From the NCBI GenBank assembly GCA_001247695.2, contig LGRX02034673.1:1-64000 (forward strand): DNA of 64,000 nucleotides, in the 5' to 3' direction. A model generated the notes under the pieces. The model saw nothing but the letters and a program-made list of their open reading frames with translations, had not been told where the DNA came from and did no database searches. This DNA comes from Cymbomonas tetramitiformis. Its lineage: Eukaryota; Chlorophyta; Pyramimonadophyceae; Pyramimonadales; Pyramimonadaceae. Below are positions 28,466-42,100 of the stretch, one piece after another. Every line of letters starts with the position of its first letter. The first letter of the stretch is position 1. The position numbers and the translations under genes are program-made.

Positions 28466-30178
28466 ATGAGTGATCGATATTATAGGTTATTTTTAAATAT
28501 AAACGCAAATATAGAGGATGATTATGGGGGAAATGTTTATGCTATCAGTTTAGAAAATCCACATGATTATACGACAAACCACATAAATAAATTTATATCT
28601 CAAAATCGCCATGACGCTTCTAAAATTACACAATTGTATATAAAAGGTACAAATGATTTCGTTATTCCAAGTAATGATAAAACTTTATTTTCAGGAAATA
28701 TTTTTTCATATTATACACATTTAGATAAACATTCCGATACACCTAGTGCTATATATGATGCACATATCAATTTATCAACTTATATACTTGTGGTTAATGA
28801 TATTGAACTGTTGACGACTCAAAGTGCAGTTGTTGATAATTTCATTGGTTCCATTAACATAATCACAGATTCATCTATGATTATAAATTTGATTTCCAAC
28901 GACGGTAAACAATTATTAATCCATGATATAACAACTGCAAATATAGACGTTTCCACAGAATTATATACAATAACATATTCTAATATTAACGTATCAAAAA
29001 CACCAGAAGAACTTGATCATTTGATTCTATCATATCCACAAAATAAACAAAATCTGACTTATATAACTCCACAATCTATAGAGTCAGATACAACATTTGT
29101 CAATTTAGATCAAGTTCAAACACCAGACTCAGTTTCTTCTATTAATAAATTCAACGCTTGCAAAACATATATCTATACTATCAATAAATCAAATTACAAT
29201 CGGGATATTCAAGAAGTTTCTCTAATCCCAAGTAATCAAGATACTTTTATGCGAATTGATACAAGCAGTATACCCAGCATCAACAATAACGAGTATTCCA
29301 TTGTCGTTAACGAGTTGTCTGCTTCAAACTCTTTTGCCAATTCGATAAACCATGTAACGCTCGGTGTATTTGCACGTTCAATTCAATCGACTCTCGCAAC
29401 CAAAACCGACTCGAACTTGGTTGAATTTTTACAACAATTCGACTTTTCTTCTGCAAAATGCGGATTTTCAAACGACTTTGTACCCGTTTCTCGTTATATT
29501 GCATATTCACAAGAAAACTTGATATTGAATAGAGCTTTTCATACGTTGGACATAACACCAACAACTGAACGATATGCTTGGTGGTCTGGCTTTCATTCGA
29601 TAGATGATACTAATACTCCAAACCAAACATACTGGGATGGTAATAACTTTAAAAGAATTATAGTTGAAGTGGGAGATACTCTAGAATTTACCAATAACGG
29701 AGGTAATCACGCATTATACAAATCAACAATCACATCTGATGGGAACATAGAATATAATCACAACGAAGATGATAATGTATTCGATGGGTATAAACAAACC
29801 TATACAAAAGCTGGATATTATGCTTATAATAATGCAGAGAATTCGTGGGCAACAGATAAGAATTTATTAATTATTGTAGATGAAAAACCTGATTCGTACA
29901 CTAAAGTAGAACGTACAATATCTTGGTATTCATCAAGCAATATAGATGATATTCCAGAATACGGAGGCAGTCATAATACAACCAATTATTTCGTATACGG
30001 CGGTTTGTCAAATGACTATCATCTTATCCGCTTCAAAGTTGGTGATACATTAAAGATACTAAACTCGAGTGGAAGTGACGAACTGCATAAATCAGATTAC
30101 ACTGTAAACCAGGTTACGGGAGCTTTAGAATCTATTTCATTCAATTATATTGCATGGAACCAAATACGCAGTATTTAG
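28466..30178 (+). CDS. Surface-protein-like ORF with cupredoxin-like repeats
   Basis: 570 codons. The N-terminal 150 residues are related to the divergent neighbour. Two blocks near the C-terminus (about residues 369-475 and 490-570) share the layout VEVGDTLEFTNNGGNHALYKS and FKVGDTLKILNSSGSDELHKS, which resembles plastocyanin-like beta-sandwiches. The ORF stops at 30176-30178, while the giant ORF opens 25 bp earlier in another frame, and the second cupredoxin-like block is cut short at that point. A single frameshift would make one protein of about 5,650 residues. Likely a secreted or virion-surface protein. Confidence 0.7.
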   Translation: MSDRYYRLFLNINANIEDDYGGNVYAISLENPHDYTTNHINKFISQNRHDASKITQLYIKGTNDFVIPSNDKTLFSGNIFSYYTHLDKHSDTPSAIYDAHINLSTYILVVNDIELLTTQSAVVDNFIGSINIITDSSMIINLISNDGKQLLIHDITTANIDVSTELYTITYSNINVSKTPEELDHLILSYPQNKQNLTYITPQSIESDTTFVNLDQVQTPDSVSSINKFNACKTYIYTINKSNYNRDIQEVSLIPSNQDTFMRIDTSSIPSINNNEYSIVVNELSASNSFANSINHVTLGVFARSIQSTLATKTDSNLVEFLQQFDFSSAKCGFSNDFVPVSRYIAYSQENLILNRAFHTLDITPTTERYAWWSGFHSIDDTNTPNQTYWDGNNFKRIIVEVGDTLEFTNNGGNHALYKSTITSDGNIEYNHNEDDNVFDGYKQTYTKAGYYAYNNAENSWATDKNLLIIVDEKPDSYTKVERTISWYSSSNIDDIPEYGGSHNTTNYFVYGGLSNDYHLIRFKVGDTLKILNSSGSDELHKSDYTVNQVTGALESISFNYIAWNQIRSI

Positions 30179-33100
30179 GGGTTTCGACACAACATATTGC
30201 AAATGCATTTATAGAAACTTTCGGTACTCCAAATGTATTCCGGAATTATATATATCATAATGTTCACAATAATACAGGGTATGTAATGTTTGGGTATGAG
30301 TTCCAAGACACGTATAACACGATTCAAGCTATTCGAATTCGATTTAGTGTTGCTCCAAATGCTGCGACATCCTATTTTAAATTGCATGCATATAACGGTA
30401 CAGAGTGGCAATCAACACCTCAAAAGTCATTTTCAAACACTATAACAGATATAGATATAGATATAGATATAGATATATCTGAGTCGCCAGTAACAGGGAA
30501 ATTATTTTTGATTGAACTGTATGATTCGAAATCGAGTGGCTTTATCCAAACAATTTCACTAACCAAATTTCAAGTGTACGGATCTGCGGGAGACCCACCA
30601 CAACAACAACCAAATGTGTACGAAATCACAAACGCCAAACCTTACCCTCACATCGCTTCCGTTTCCAAAACGATTAGCGGAGACACGTTGAGCGTGGACG
30701 CTTCGGTATTCACTTCCAACGGTAACGTCACGGAATGGTATCTAGCGGCGTTCAATTCACAACAAGCTTCGGTGGATACCTTTTTTGAAAATTCAGGTGT
30801 TCTAAATGGTTTTGATACGACTAGCGCCAAATTTCAAACGGAGAACGGTACCGTAATTTATGGAAAAGACACAGACGCAACTAAATTCGCTTTAGACCAG
30901 TACGAAATTTATAGAAATAATAAATTCTTATTGACTAATGTGATCACCAATACCGGTGGAAATACGGAATACCAAAATGATACAACGGTGCAATCTGTAA
31001 CCAGCGCAATTAGTTCGAACGTATATATCTATATGTACGCCAAAACGGATAAATTGGACGGAAATGTGGAAAATCCAACCAATAAAGTTGGTAAAACGTT
31101 CGAATTTGTTTACGATGAAAGTGCTAAAAATAATGTATTGACCACCACATTTACCGCTGAGACTATAAATTACAATTTTGAAAACGATGAACATAATGTG
31201 TACGATATTGCACCGAGGTATCTCGCTACTACGTATTCCGTGGATATCTCTAACAACGTAGATTTTGTGCAAGAAAATCTGTTGACCGCTGCTTTAGGAG
31301 ATAGACTATTCTTGGGTAATGTGACTTCCGGATCATTTGCGATGACCATACTAGACGCTGAGAATAAACCCGTGGAATATCAAAGTATCGACAATTTAAA
31401 TGTGTATACTTTTGCAAATAAAGTGACGGAATCGGACAACTTTTTACGAAATGACCTAGTAACCAAAGATGGTATTGTGGAGACCAATGTGTTAACACCG
31501 AGCGACGCAAACACGCATATCTACTTTGACGACACCGAATTGAAAAAGGTGGGATACAGACAACAAGTCGACTTTTCACAAATTGAAAATACACTATTCA
31601 ATTCTCAAAAAGTAATTTCGGAATATTACGTTGTGGCGGTGAAAGATCCAAGTATGAGCAATGTGGAAGACATTGTCAATAAAACAAGCGTAAGTTTCAC
31701 ACAAGGTATATTCGCTAACGAATACATGTACGGATTTGATTTCAGCAATATCAGTGTACTTAACACGAGATTCCAAAACAATGATATTCAAGAGAGCGTT
31801 GTGAGAGACCTCCAAGTTTTATTGAATCCTCAAAGTACATTGAATCAAGTGTATAACACAACTACTAATGTTCCCGAATTTGTGAATGATAGTGCAAATG
31901 TGGATATGTATTTGTACACCATGGCGGTACACGACGATTCTACCAAAACGGTATCTAATATACAAACAGTGCAAGCATTACACAAAACACACACGGGTGT
32001 TATTGAATCCACCAATTTAACGGGAGATTTTGCGAACGTGCAAGATTTCCGAATTGATATAACAACAACAGCGGACGCAAATGGCAAAACTGCAAAAGTA
32101 CATTTCAACGCATTCCCAGACATGATTAACGATACCGTAGCTAAAGAAGATATCGTCAAAGATAATGGTACAACGGAAATCGAAATTTCGAGTCAAATTG
32201 GTACTTTACAACCCGATCCGCCTGTGGTTTATGATATTACGGGTGTATCCGTAAATATCAACCAAGTAAATTCATTGACCGCGTACACACACGTCATTGA
32301 AAGTGGTTCGCATTTAACCGCGGACGGTGTAGTGAAATCCAATGAATTGACCACAGTTGCCGCAGGTGGTGGTGGTGGAGGTGGTGGAGGTGGTGGTGGA
32401 GTTGCAGGTGAAGTTTTATTGACACCTAATGGTCTATTACCAGGTGATGTAACTGATGCGACTGTAGCTGATAATTCGACATATATCGACGCTTTTGCAG
32501 TAACTAGTGTATTGTTGGAAAGGCATGGTCACAATATGTTCAATACTAAAAAATCTAAATGGATTGCTGGAAATAATACTAATGATATGTGGATGAGCAA
32601 TCAACTTACATTACCGAACACAGCTGATGTTGATATTACATTTACAAACACTATGTACATTACAAAATTGAAAATGTGGTCATATGATGAATATCCTCTT
32701 ATAGGTCCTGATGCAGTTCCGAACAGTGCTCGACATGCTAAAACCTATACAATAGAATATTCTATGACTGAAACAGGAAATGATTTTCAATCATTAATTA
32801 GCGGTACACCAACAGCAGTAACCGATGCTAGTGTTAATGAACCTCCAACGGAACTTATCTTAAATACGTCGATGAAGAGATTGAAAATAAAATTAGAACC
32901 GCAAAATTATTCAGCTAGTCAAAAATATACAGGTTTATCAGAATTGGAAATTTACGGAACTGATTCAGTTCCCGTTTTCTCACCATCTCGAACGTTACCA
33001 CCTGCTACAATTCCTTACGTTTATATACCTGCAAATAACGTTGAAATGCGTAACGGAACGGAAATGTTTATTACCGCTGGACTCAATTCGGTGTTCAGCG

Positions 33101-36100
33101 CACATTCTGAAGTGACCTCCGTAAAAGTAGCGGCGTTCGAAAAATCGATGGTCACTGGTGAATCCGTGGTAGAAACTGCATTCAGTTCGGGTTCGGGTTC
33201 GCATGCTGCTACATTGGTACACAATTTCAATGTATCTGGACCTTTAGCTATGGGAACAGTTCACACCTTGGATACAAGCAATTTGAAATTAACCGAATAT
33301 TTCACAAGCAGTGGAAGTTCGAGTATAACCAGCGATTTCTATGTGTACGCTGAATTAAAAACAGCGTCTACTACATATGTGCAATATATTTCAGAAAACA
33401 CACTGATAAAAGTTATACAAGAGCCAACCACTTTTGAAATTATCGGAAATGTAGCGGATCCTACTATATCATATATGGACGGATTTACATTTGATTACAA
33501 TTTAGGAGGATACACGGATCCATTGAACGTTAAATTGTACGTAACCACAGACGATCAAGTTTCAGACGAACATGTCAAAAATAATGCAGTGAATTATAAT
33601 GAGGCTAATATTTCGGCTGTATCGACCGGAATAGTTCCTAGTGGATATGAGGATACCACTAATTTGGTAGGTTGGTGGCCGTTGAAAGAAAATTTAAATG
33701 ATTATTCTGGAAACAACAATGATTTTACATACGTTATTGGAAGTACAGATAGTAATGAATATACTTTTGAAAACGATGGTACTAAAACAAGTATCGTAAT
33801 TCCAGAAGGTCAAGACAGATATATTCAAGTAGCAGACTTTTTAAGTGAGGGTGGTATAAGTAATGAGTGTACGTTTACGTGTTGGGTATATTTGGATACA
33901 AGAGATGTAACTGGTAAGGTGAAAAGTGTATATACAATTGGAAACGGTACTCTAGGTGGTAGCAATTCTCTTGCCGGTATGGAATACTCCGGTAATTCTG
34001 GCGATAACGTTTCAATATATGGCGGTACGACTTCTCATACCATTCAACAAAATTGGAATAATGGTAAATGGCATTTTATAGCTATAGTAACCACTAAAAG
34101 TCAACAACTTACATATGCTTATCCTGATAAATGGTACTTGAATGCAGGTACTCAGGTTCATTATGCACAAGGATCTACAACTAATACTGTATTCAGTGCA
34201 GTTACATCTGATGTTTTAATGTTCGGAAATAGAGACCACAGCAGCGCAGGTAGATGGTGTCCATCTAATTTCCGAGTAAGCGATGTCCGATTATATGACA
34301 AATCATTAACAAGTTCCGAAATAAAAGCGATATACGATGCCGGAGGTGAATTGGGGCAAGGTGTGGTGAATTTTGGTGCGTTCAATTTAGTCGCAAACAA
34401 TATACCGATATACGACGCGCAACCCAAAGTAGTGAAAGCGTACCAAGTCAATTACGCCATAGGCAAAATGTTTTTGCAAACACAGTCCGATCCAGCAACA
34501 CTCACAAACGATTACATTTTGACCAGTGATAATACATTAGGCGGTGGAACTGTGATGGAAGGTCTTTTAGGTTACTATTTTGGAAATGAAACAGATATTC
34601 TTGTTGATTCAAGTATCAATGGAAACAATCTAGAACAACAAGGTTCTCCAAATGCTTCTATACTAAATGAAAAACTTGCTATTAACAATGTTAGTAGATA
34701 TTCTAATTTCTATCAAGTTTCTTTTAAAAAATCAGATTTTACTATTGATAGTACTACAAATCGACCCGATGTAAGTTTTAGTTTTTGGTTAAATGTTAAT
34801 GGAAATGATATCAGCCAGGTATCTTATCAATCGGTAGGTATTTTTCAATTCGGAGAAGATACTCGTACTAGCACAGGTACATTTCCAGGACAGAATACAT
34901 ATTTTGTAGAAATGAATAATCAGACTTTCCAAGTAAAAAGTATTTCGTCTGCCAACAATAGGAGTATGTATCATAATCTAAATGTTAATAGTGTTCAAAG
35001 TAGTAACAGTAATTGGGTACATTACGTTATTGTGCACCATAAAAATGAAGGAGATGGTTCGGTTACCTCGACAGATACCACAAAACCTATTGTATATATT
35101 AATAATGTAAAATACGATTCGCCCAGTGCACCGGGTGGTACACAACCATCATTGACATTAAATGAACATTTTATATTACATATAGGAAGTGCGGGATATG
35201 CAGGTAAATCTTATCCCGGATACATTGCAGAATTTATGATTTTTAATAGAATTTTAAACGACGATGACGTAAATTTGTTATATACTCAAGGTAGTTCCAA
35301 TAAATTTACATTTGAAACTAAAACATCTTCCTTTGTCCAAACGGACGCTTCATTATTAAAATACACTTCATTGACACAATTAGGCACAAGCGACACCAAT
35401 GCGAGCGCTTTCTATTCACAAGGTAATATAGATTCCGTAAAATTGGGCGCTTTCAAACATTATTCAAGCAATTTGGACTATGTTGAAAGTGTTATCACAC
35501 AAGGTACTCCTCAACAAACGATATCATTCGCGGGCGATAACCGAGCCATTGTGAAAGATTTAGTCTTGGAAGATAAATCGTTTGTAAGTTACTTTAATAC
35601 CGACTTTGTTTCTGGAGCCATTGAAACTTCAACGGAAGCTGTGGTTTATGGTACTGATGTTCATTTATACTCTTTAACAACTTTGGAAGATTCCACAAAA
35701 GAGTGTAGTTATTTAGGACAATACACTTCGGATCTCAAAATTCCGGATCCAACCACATTTGAAATCATTGGAAATGTAGCCTCATTGAACGAAGAAAGTT
35801 TAGTAGGATTTACATTTGATTTTGATTTAGGAAATGAACAAAATAAATTGGAAGCGAATATATTTGTATCAGCAGATCCATTGGTATCGGACGCCATTGT
35901 GTTACAAAATGCCAAAATGTTGAACGATTCGAATATCTGGGTGAATAATGTTCAAACAGGTCCTGTCTTACCGAATAATTTAATTCATTTTTGGGTATTG
36001 AATGAAGACTTGAACGATACAGTGGGTACATCACATTTGAGTATTGTAGGAGACACTAATGAATTCAAAGAAGTTAATGGTGTAACATGTATAGAAATTG

Positions 36101-39100
36101 GTAAGGCGTTAACAAATCAATTGACCGTTGACACTTCCGCTATATTTACAAATCAACTTAATTACACTGTATGTTTCTGGTTCAATTTGCTACGAGATTC
36201 ATCAAGTCATACAGACGTTGTTGTGATTGGAAACGCGGGGGCCAGAAATGCACAATTGTATACAATAAGAATATCCGCAAATTCCGGTGCGTTAGAACTA
36301 TATTATGGTGGTTCAAATAGTGTAGGAGGTGTTGGTAGCATTTCAGATAATATTTGGTATTTCGCAGCATACGTTATGAATGATAATCAGCGACAATTCT
36401 ACCTATATAATCTTGATGGATCTTTGGTTGGTAGTAATGTATCGTTAACTTCAAGTTCTGATGCGACAACATATACTCCCAAAACAATGTATTTTAATGT
36501 GAATAATTCATTGAATACTGGAAGCGAACAAGCGAATTCACAAACGAGTGCTCGTTCTAGATATGCAAATATAATGATAATAAATGAAAGTCTGACTCAA
36601 GCACAAATTTTCGATATACATAGTGCGGGAATACAACAAACAGTAGATCCAACAGTGGGCACGTTTAATATGCAAACCAACGATTTACCGATATACGACG
36701 CAGAACCGAAACAAGTCAAAGCGTACCAAGTCAATTATGCTATTGGTAAAATGTACCTGAATAATACGGGAACGAATATGCCAACGGACGATTGCATTTT
36801 GACCAGTGATAACCAAATCGGTGCGGGACAAATGGCGCATAGATATTGGGGAATCAAGTTTAAAGGAGATCCTGTAGTTCAAAATGGTAATGATGGACAA
36901 CCTGGTGTTTTCCATATTTGTAGTTTTGGTGTACGAACAAAACAAGTACAATATTCATCAAGTGATACCATTCCTATTACAGGTACTCACGGATTTCTAG
37001 AAACTTCTAATGGAGCTGTAGGGAAAACACGTACTATTTCAAGTACAGATTATATTGAAATATACGGAGTTAATGCAGATGGAACGTTTGTAAGACAAGA
37101 CGAGACTAGTGTGTATAAGGCAGGCGACCCTCTTGGTGCTAGAACAAATCTTTACTTAACATACAATCATACATTAAATGGACAAATAGGTATGCAAATT
37201 AAACATGGAGGTGGTATTATATTCGTAGATTGTGAAATTGCTACTGATATAGCAGAAATCATATATGTAGGTCATCAAATGACTGAAAGTAATTATACAT
37301 ATAATTGGAATGGTGGGTATGATGTAGTATATGCGGACACCATAGATGTAACATCTGCAAGAACAGTTTATGACAGTTTTAAAGTGTTTGATAGTCTTAA
37401 TTATGAGCAAGCTAAAAACATTGGACCAGGTACTGGCACAATTGCAAAAGGACATATATTCAAAAGAAATATAGACAACACATGGGATTACTCTTTACAC
37501 GACAAATTCCAAACAACTAGTTCTTCATCATTAACACACAATGTTGTCGAATTTCCGAATGACCAAAATCTGTACACGGTTCCGTTAGTCCAAACGGACG
37601 TGTCTAAATTAACTTACAATGTTGATACGCATCATTTGGAGTCTTCAGACAATGAAGCGAGCGCTTTCTATTCACAAGGAAATATAGATTCCGTAAAATT
37701 GGGCGCTTTCAAACATTATTCAAGCAATTTGGACTATGTTGAAAGTGTAATGTCAAGTGATCCTCAACAAACGATATCATTCGCGGGCGATAACCGAGCC
37801 ATTGTGAAAGATTTAGTCTTGGAAGATAAATCGTTTGTAAGTTACTTTAATACCGACTTTGTTTCTGGAGCCATTGAAACTTCCACAGAAGCTGTTGTAT
37901 ACGGATCTAATGTGCACTTGTACTCTCTAACAACTTTGGGAGATTCCACAACCGAAATGAGTTATTTGGGACAATACACATCGGATTTCAAAATTCCGGA
38001 TCCAACCACATTTGAAATCATTGGGAATGTAGCCTCATTGAACGAAGAAAGTTTAGTAGGATTTACATTTGATTTTGATTTAGGAAATGAACAAAATAAA
38101 TTGGAAGCGAATATATTTGTATCAGCAGATCCATTGGTATCGGACGCCATTGTGTTACAAAATGCCAAAATGTTGAACGATTCTAATATCTGGGTGAATA
38201 ACGTAGTACCTACGGTTATAAGTGGACCAACCGACGGTTCGTTGATACATAATTGGAAATTTTCAACAGATTTAAACGATTCTGTAGGTTCAACACACGC
38301 AACTAAAGTTGGTACGTGTACCTTCACAACCATAGAAGAAGACAATTGCGTCAAACTCGAAGGAATGTACGCTAATAGATTAACAATTGATCCAACTAAT
38401 ATCTTTGTTAGTTATACATGGACCGTTAGCTTTTGGTTTAATGTTTCAAAACATGTCAGCGGTCATAACGATATTGTCAAAATAGGAGCCGGAGCTTGGG
38501 GAAGTTCTACAGTTCTAGCAAATGTTAGACTCCATAGCAATGGAACAATGGAGTTTATACCTGGTGCTTCTACGACATATAGTGTAAATTCTACGGTTCA
38601 AGACAACAAATGGTATTTTGTAAGTGTAGTCGGTGTTAGTGAAACTTCTAAAAAAATGTACTTCTATTATGCAGATGGATCAGGTAATTCTCCAATTGTA
38701 ACAACGGCGTCCGTTACGCAAGGAACATATAGTACATATACTAAACAAGTGATCATAAATACAAATGGTTCTGAAACAACATCTACAGGTTCGTCAATTG
38801 CGATTGCAGATTTGAGAATCTACAATAAAACATTGAGTTCAACTGATGTTGATAATATCTTCAATGCAGGATTACAAGCAGTACCAGATCCAACAGTGGG
38901 TGCGTTTAATATGCAAACCAACGATTTACCGATATACGACGCGGAACCGAAACAAGTCAAAGCGTACCAAGTCAATTATGCTATTGGTAAAATGTACTTG
39001 AATAATACGGGAACGAATATGCCAACGGACGATTACATTTTGACGAGTGATAATACATTGAATAATGTAGTTGAATCTCTACAATTAATATCATATTCTG

Positions 39101-42100
39101 GAAGCATTTCGGGACTTACACATTCAAGTTCAAGTGACAGTGTGCTAAATGGAATTGCAAACATACCAGCAAATTCAATTCAATGGAAAAATGTTTTACC
39201 GAATTTAGATGAAATTTATTATAATGGATGGGGTAATAAAGGTCTATTAGCAGTAGATAACGATCTAGCTACTACTTATTATCAACCAAACCATAATTTA
39301 CCAAACAATATTGTATATGTATTTAATGGAAACGCACGTAATATTAAGAAAATACGTTTATACATTCCAGGTAGTGTAGATGGTACTGCTAATCAAGGTA
39401 GTGATATCAGGATTGCGTATAGAACTGAATCTTCCGGTGCGTGGACGTTCAGTACACCTGTGATTACTTCCGCATACACGGATTTAACTCGATATAACAA
39501 TGAATGGTTTGAATGTGAATTATCTTCTACATTACCACGTATTAAAGAAATCTTCATACAAACTGGAAATGAATCGTTTGGAACCACTGGTAATTATGGT
39601 ATGATAAATCAATTAGAAATATATGAATCAAGTGGTATGTTGTCAACAACATCTTTAGTCCAAACGGACGTGTCTAGATTATCTTACAATCTGGGTACAC
39701 TACATTTGGAGTCTTCAGACACGGAAGCGAGCGCTTTCTATTCACAAGGTAATATAGATTCCGTAAAATTGGGCGCTTTCAAACATTTCTCAAGCAATTT
39801 GGACTATGTTGGAAGTATCATGTCTGTATCTGATACTCCTTTGAAAGTTTACGATTATTCAAATGAAAATAACCGAGCCATTGTGAAAGATTTAGACTTA
39901 GACAATAAATCTTTTGAAACGTATTTCAATACAGACTTTGTTTCGGGTGTTATTGAAACTTCCACCGAAGCCATAAGATTCGGTTCTAACGTATATTTAT
40001 ATTCGTTAACAACACTTGGAGACTCCACAAAAGAAATGAGTTATTTGGGACAGTACACATCAGATCTCAAAATTCCGGATCCAACCACATTTGAAATCAT
40101 TGGAAATGTAGCCTCATTGAACGAAAATAATCTAGTAGGATTTACATTTGATTTTGATTTAGGAAATGAACAAAACAAATTGGAAGCGAATATATTTGTA
40201 TCGGCAGATCCATTGGTATCGGACGCCATTGTGTTACAAAATGCCAAAATGTTGAACGATTCTAATGTTGACATCAACAATACGGTAGGTGTTGCAAATG
40301 AATTGCTAACGGATTTGATAACCGGTAGCATATTGGTGTCAAAAGTTCGTCAAATTGCAACACCTAATAAGGATCATTATATCTACAATCAGCATACATC
40401 TGGTGCAACTGATGCAAAAATGATGTTACAAACATATACACATGAAAAACATAGTAGCTTGACTGGTGTTTGGAATTTCGGAAAAGAGTTTATTTATGAC
40501 TTTAGAGAAGAAGTCATGGTAGGTAGAATTATTTTTCAACAACCATTTGTGCAAGGAGCTGTTTCTACAGATTCCGCAAATTTTGTAACGTCAACGGGTA
40601 CATTTTATTATAGTCAAGACACGGATTCTGATTCAACATTAAATACGTTAAGTGATAGTATGGCATACTATACGTTGAAAGATTTGTACACATGGACCGA
40701 AGTAAAAGGATATTCCGCTATTAAAAGTGTTTCCGTTTCGTCGATTACTTCAGGTCAAACTAGCGATCCTACATTTACTTCTCAAAGTAGTACTTATGAC
40801 TCTAGCACCGGTATAATAACATTTTTGCCTGTTAACGTCGGTGAAGTTTTTGAATTGACGCTTAACCCACCCGTTAATCTAAAATCGATAAGATTTAAAC
40901 CAAACGTTATTGTAGGTAGTTCACCAGAAGCAGCATTTGAAATTTTCAAAGTGTATTCGGGATTAGGTATCAAACAACGCGGTACATTTGATATGCAAAC
41001 CAACGATTTACCGATATACGACGCAGAACCGAAACAAGTCAAAGCGTACCAAGTCAATTATGCTATTGGTAAAATGTACTTGAATAATACAGGAACGGGA
41101 ATGCCGACGGACGATTACATTTTGACTAGTGATAATACATTAAATACAACCATAAATACGATTCCCGTATATTTTGATATGAATAATAATTTGGTCAATT
41201 CAGGTACTGCGACGGGAATTACTGTAACAGCTATGAAAGGAACCACAGGAATTTTTGATGCAAGTTATGTATCAGCCGCAAGTTTTGTAAGTAATGGTAA
41301 ATATGGAACCGCATTAGATTTATCGAATAACGGACCGGAAGATGTCCGCGCTATCAAAATAAATGGTTTGGATAATGTAATAGGTACAGGTGGTGGTTCA
41401 TTTACCGCGAGTTTTTGGTTCAAAACAACTGACGGTTTTAAATTTTCAGACGGTGCTACTAATAGTAATCATTTCAATTACATACAATGCAAAGATGCTA
41501 ACGGTGGAATGATATGGGCTATTCATGGTGAAGTAAATCCAAACACAGATGAAGAGAGATTATGGTTTCTCGGTAAACTTGTAATATTAAGTAGTAAAAC
41601 CTGGGAAGATTGGAGACATTATGTATTTACATACGACGAAACTAGTAGTGCAGTAAAAATATATCATGAAAATACCGCATTGACAATATCCGGTACTTTA
41701 AATGCAACTAGTTTCAGTGCGCACGGTCTAGGTGATATAATAATAAATTATACTGATGGCAAACAACCGATACCACTATTTGTGGATGATTTCCGTATAT
41801 TTGATAGAGCATTGAGTGCTTCAGAAATAAATGATTTATATAATGGTAAATCTGTAGGAATTGTGTCTTCTAGCTTAGCTTTAGTCCAAACGGATCCCAT
41901 CTTATTTTATAGAAACGTAGATGGACATGTGAAATCACTAGACACTAATGCGAGTGCGTTCTTTTCTCAATCGAATATCACTTCCGTTGAATTAGGAGCG
42001 TTCAAACATTTAGGTAACGTTGAAACTGCGACAGCTACATTTGACTCACTAAGTGGTGCATCAGATGCAGTGCAAACGGTAGTACCAGTTTCTGGAACGA

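Noticed and set aside
29307..29564. Minus-strand ORF inside the cupredoxin-like gene
   Set aside because: Shadow frame with basic low-complexity sequence; the sense frame has clear domain patterns.
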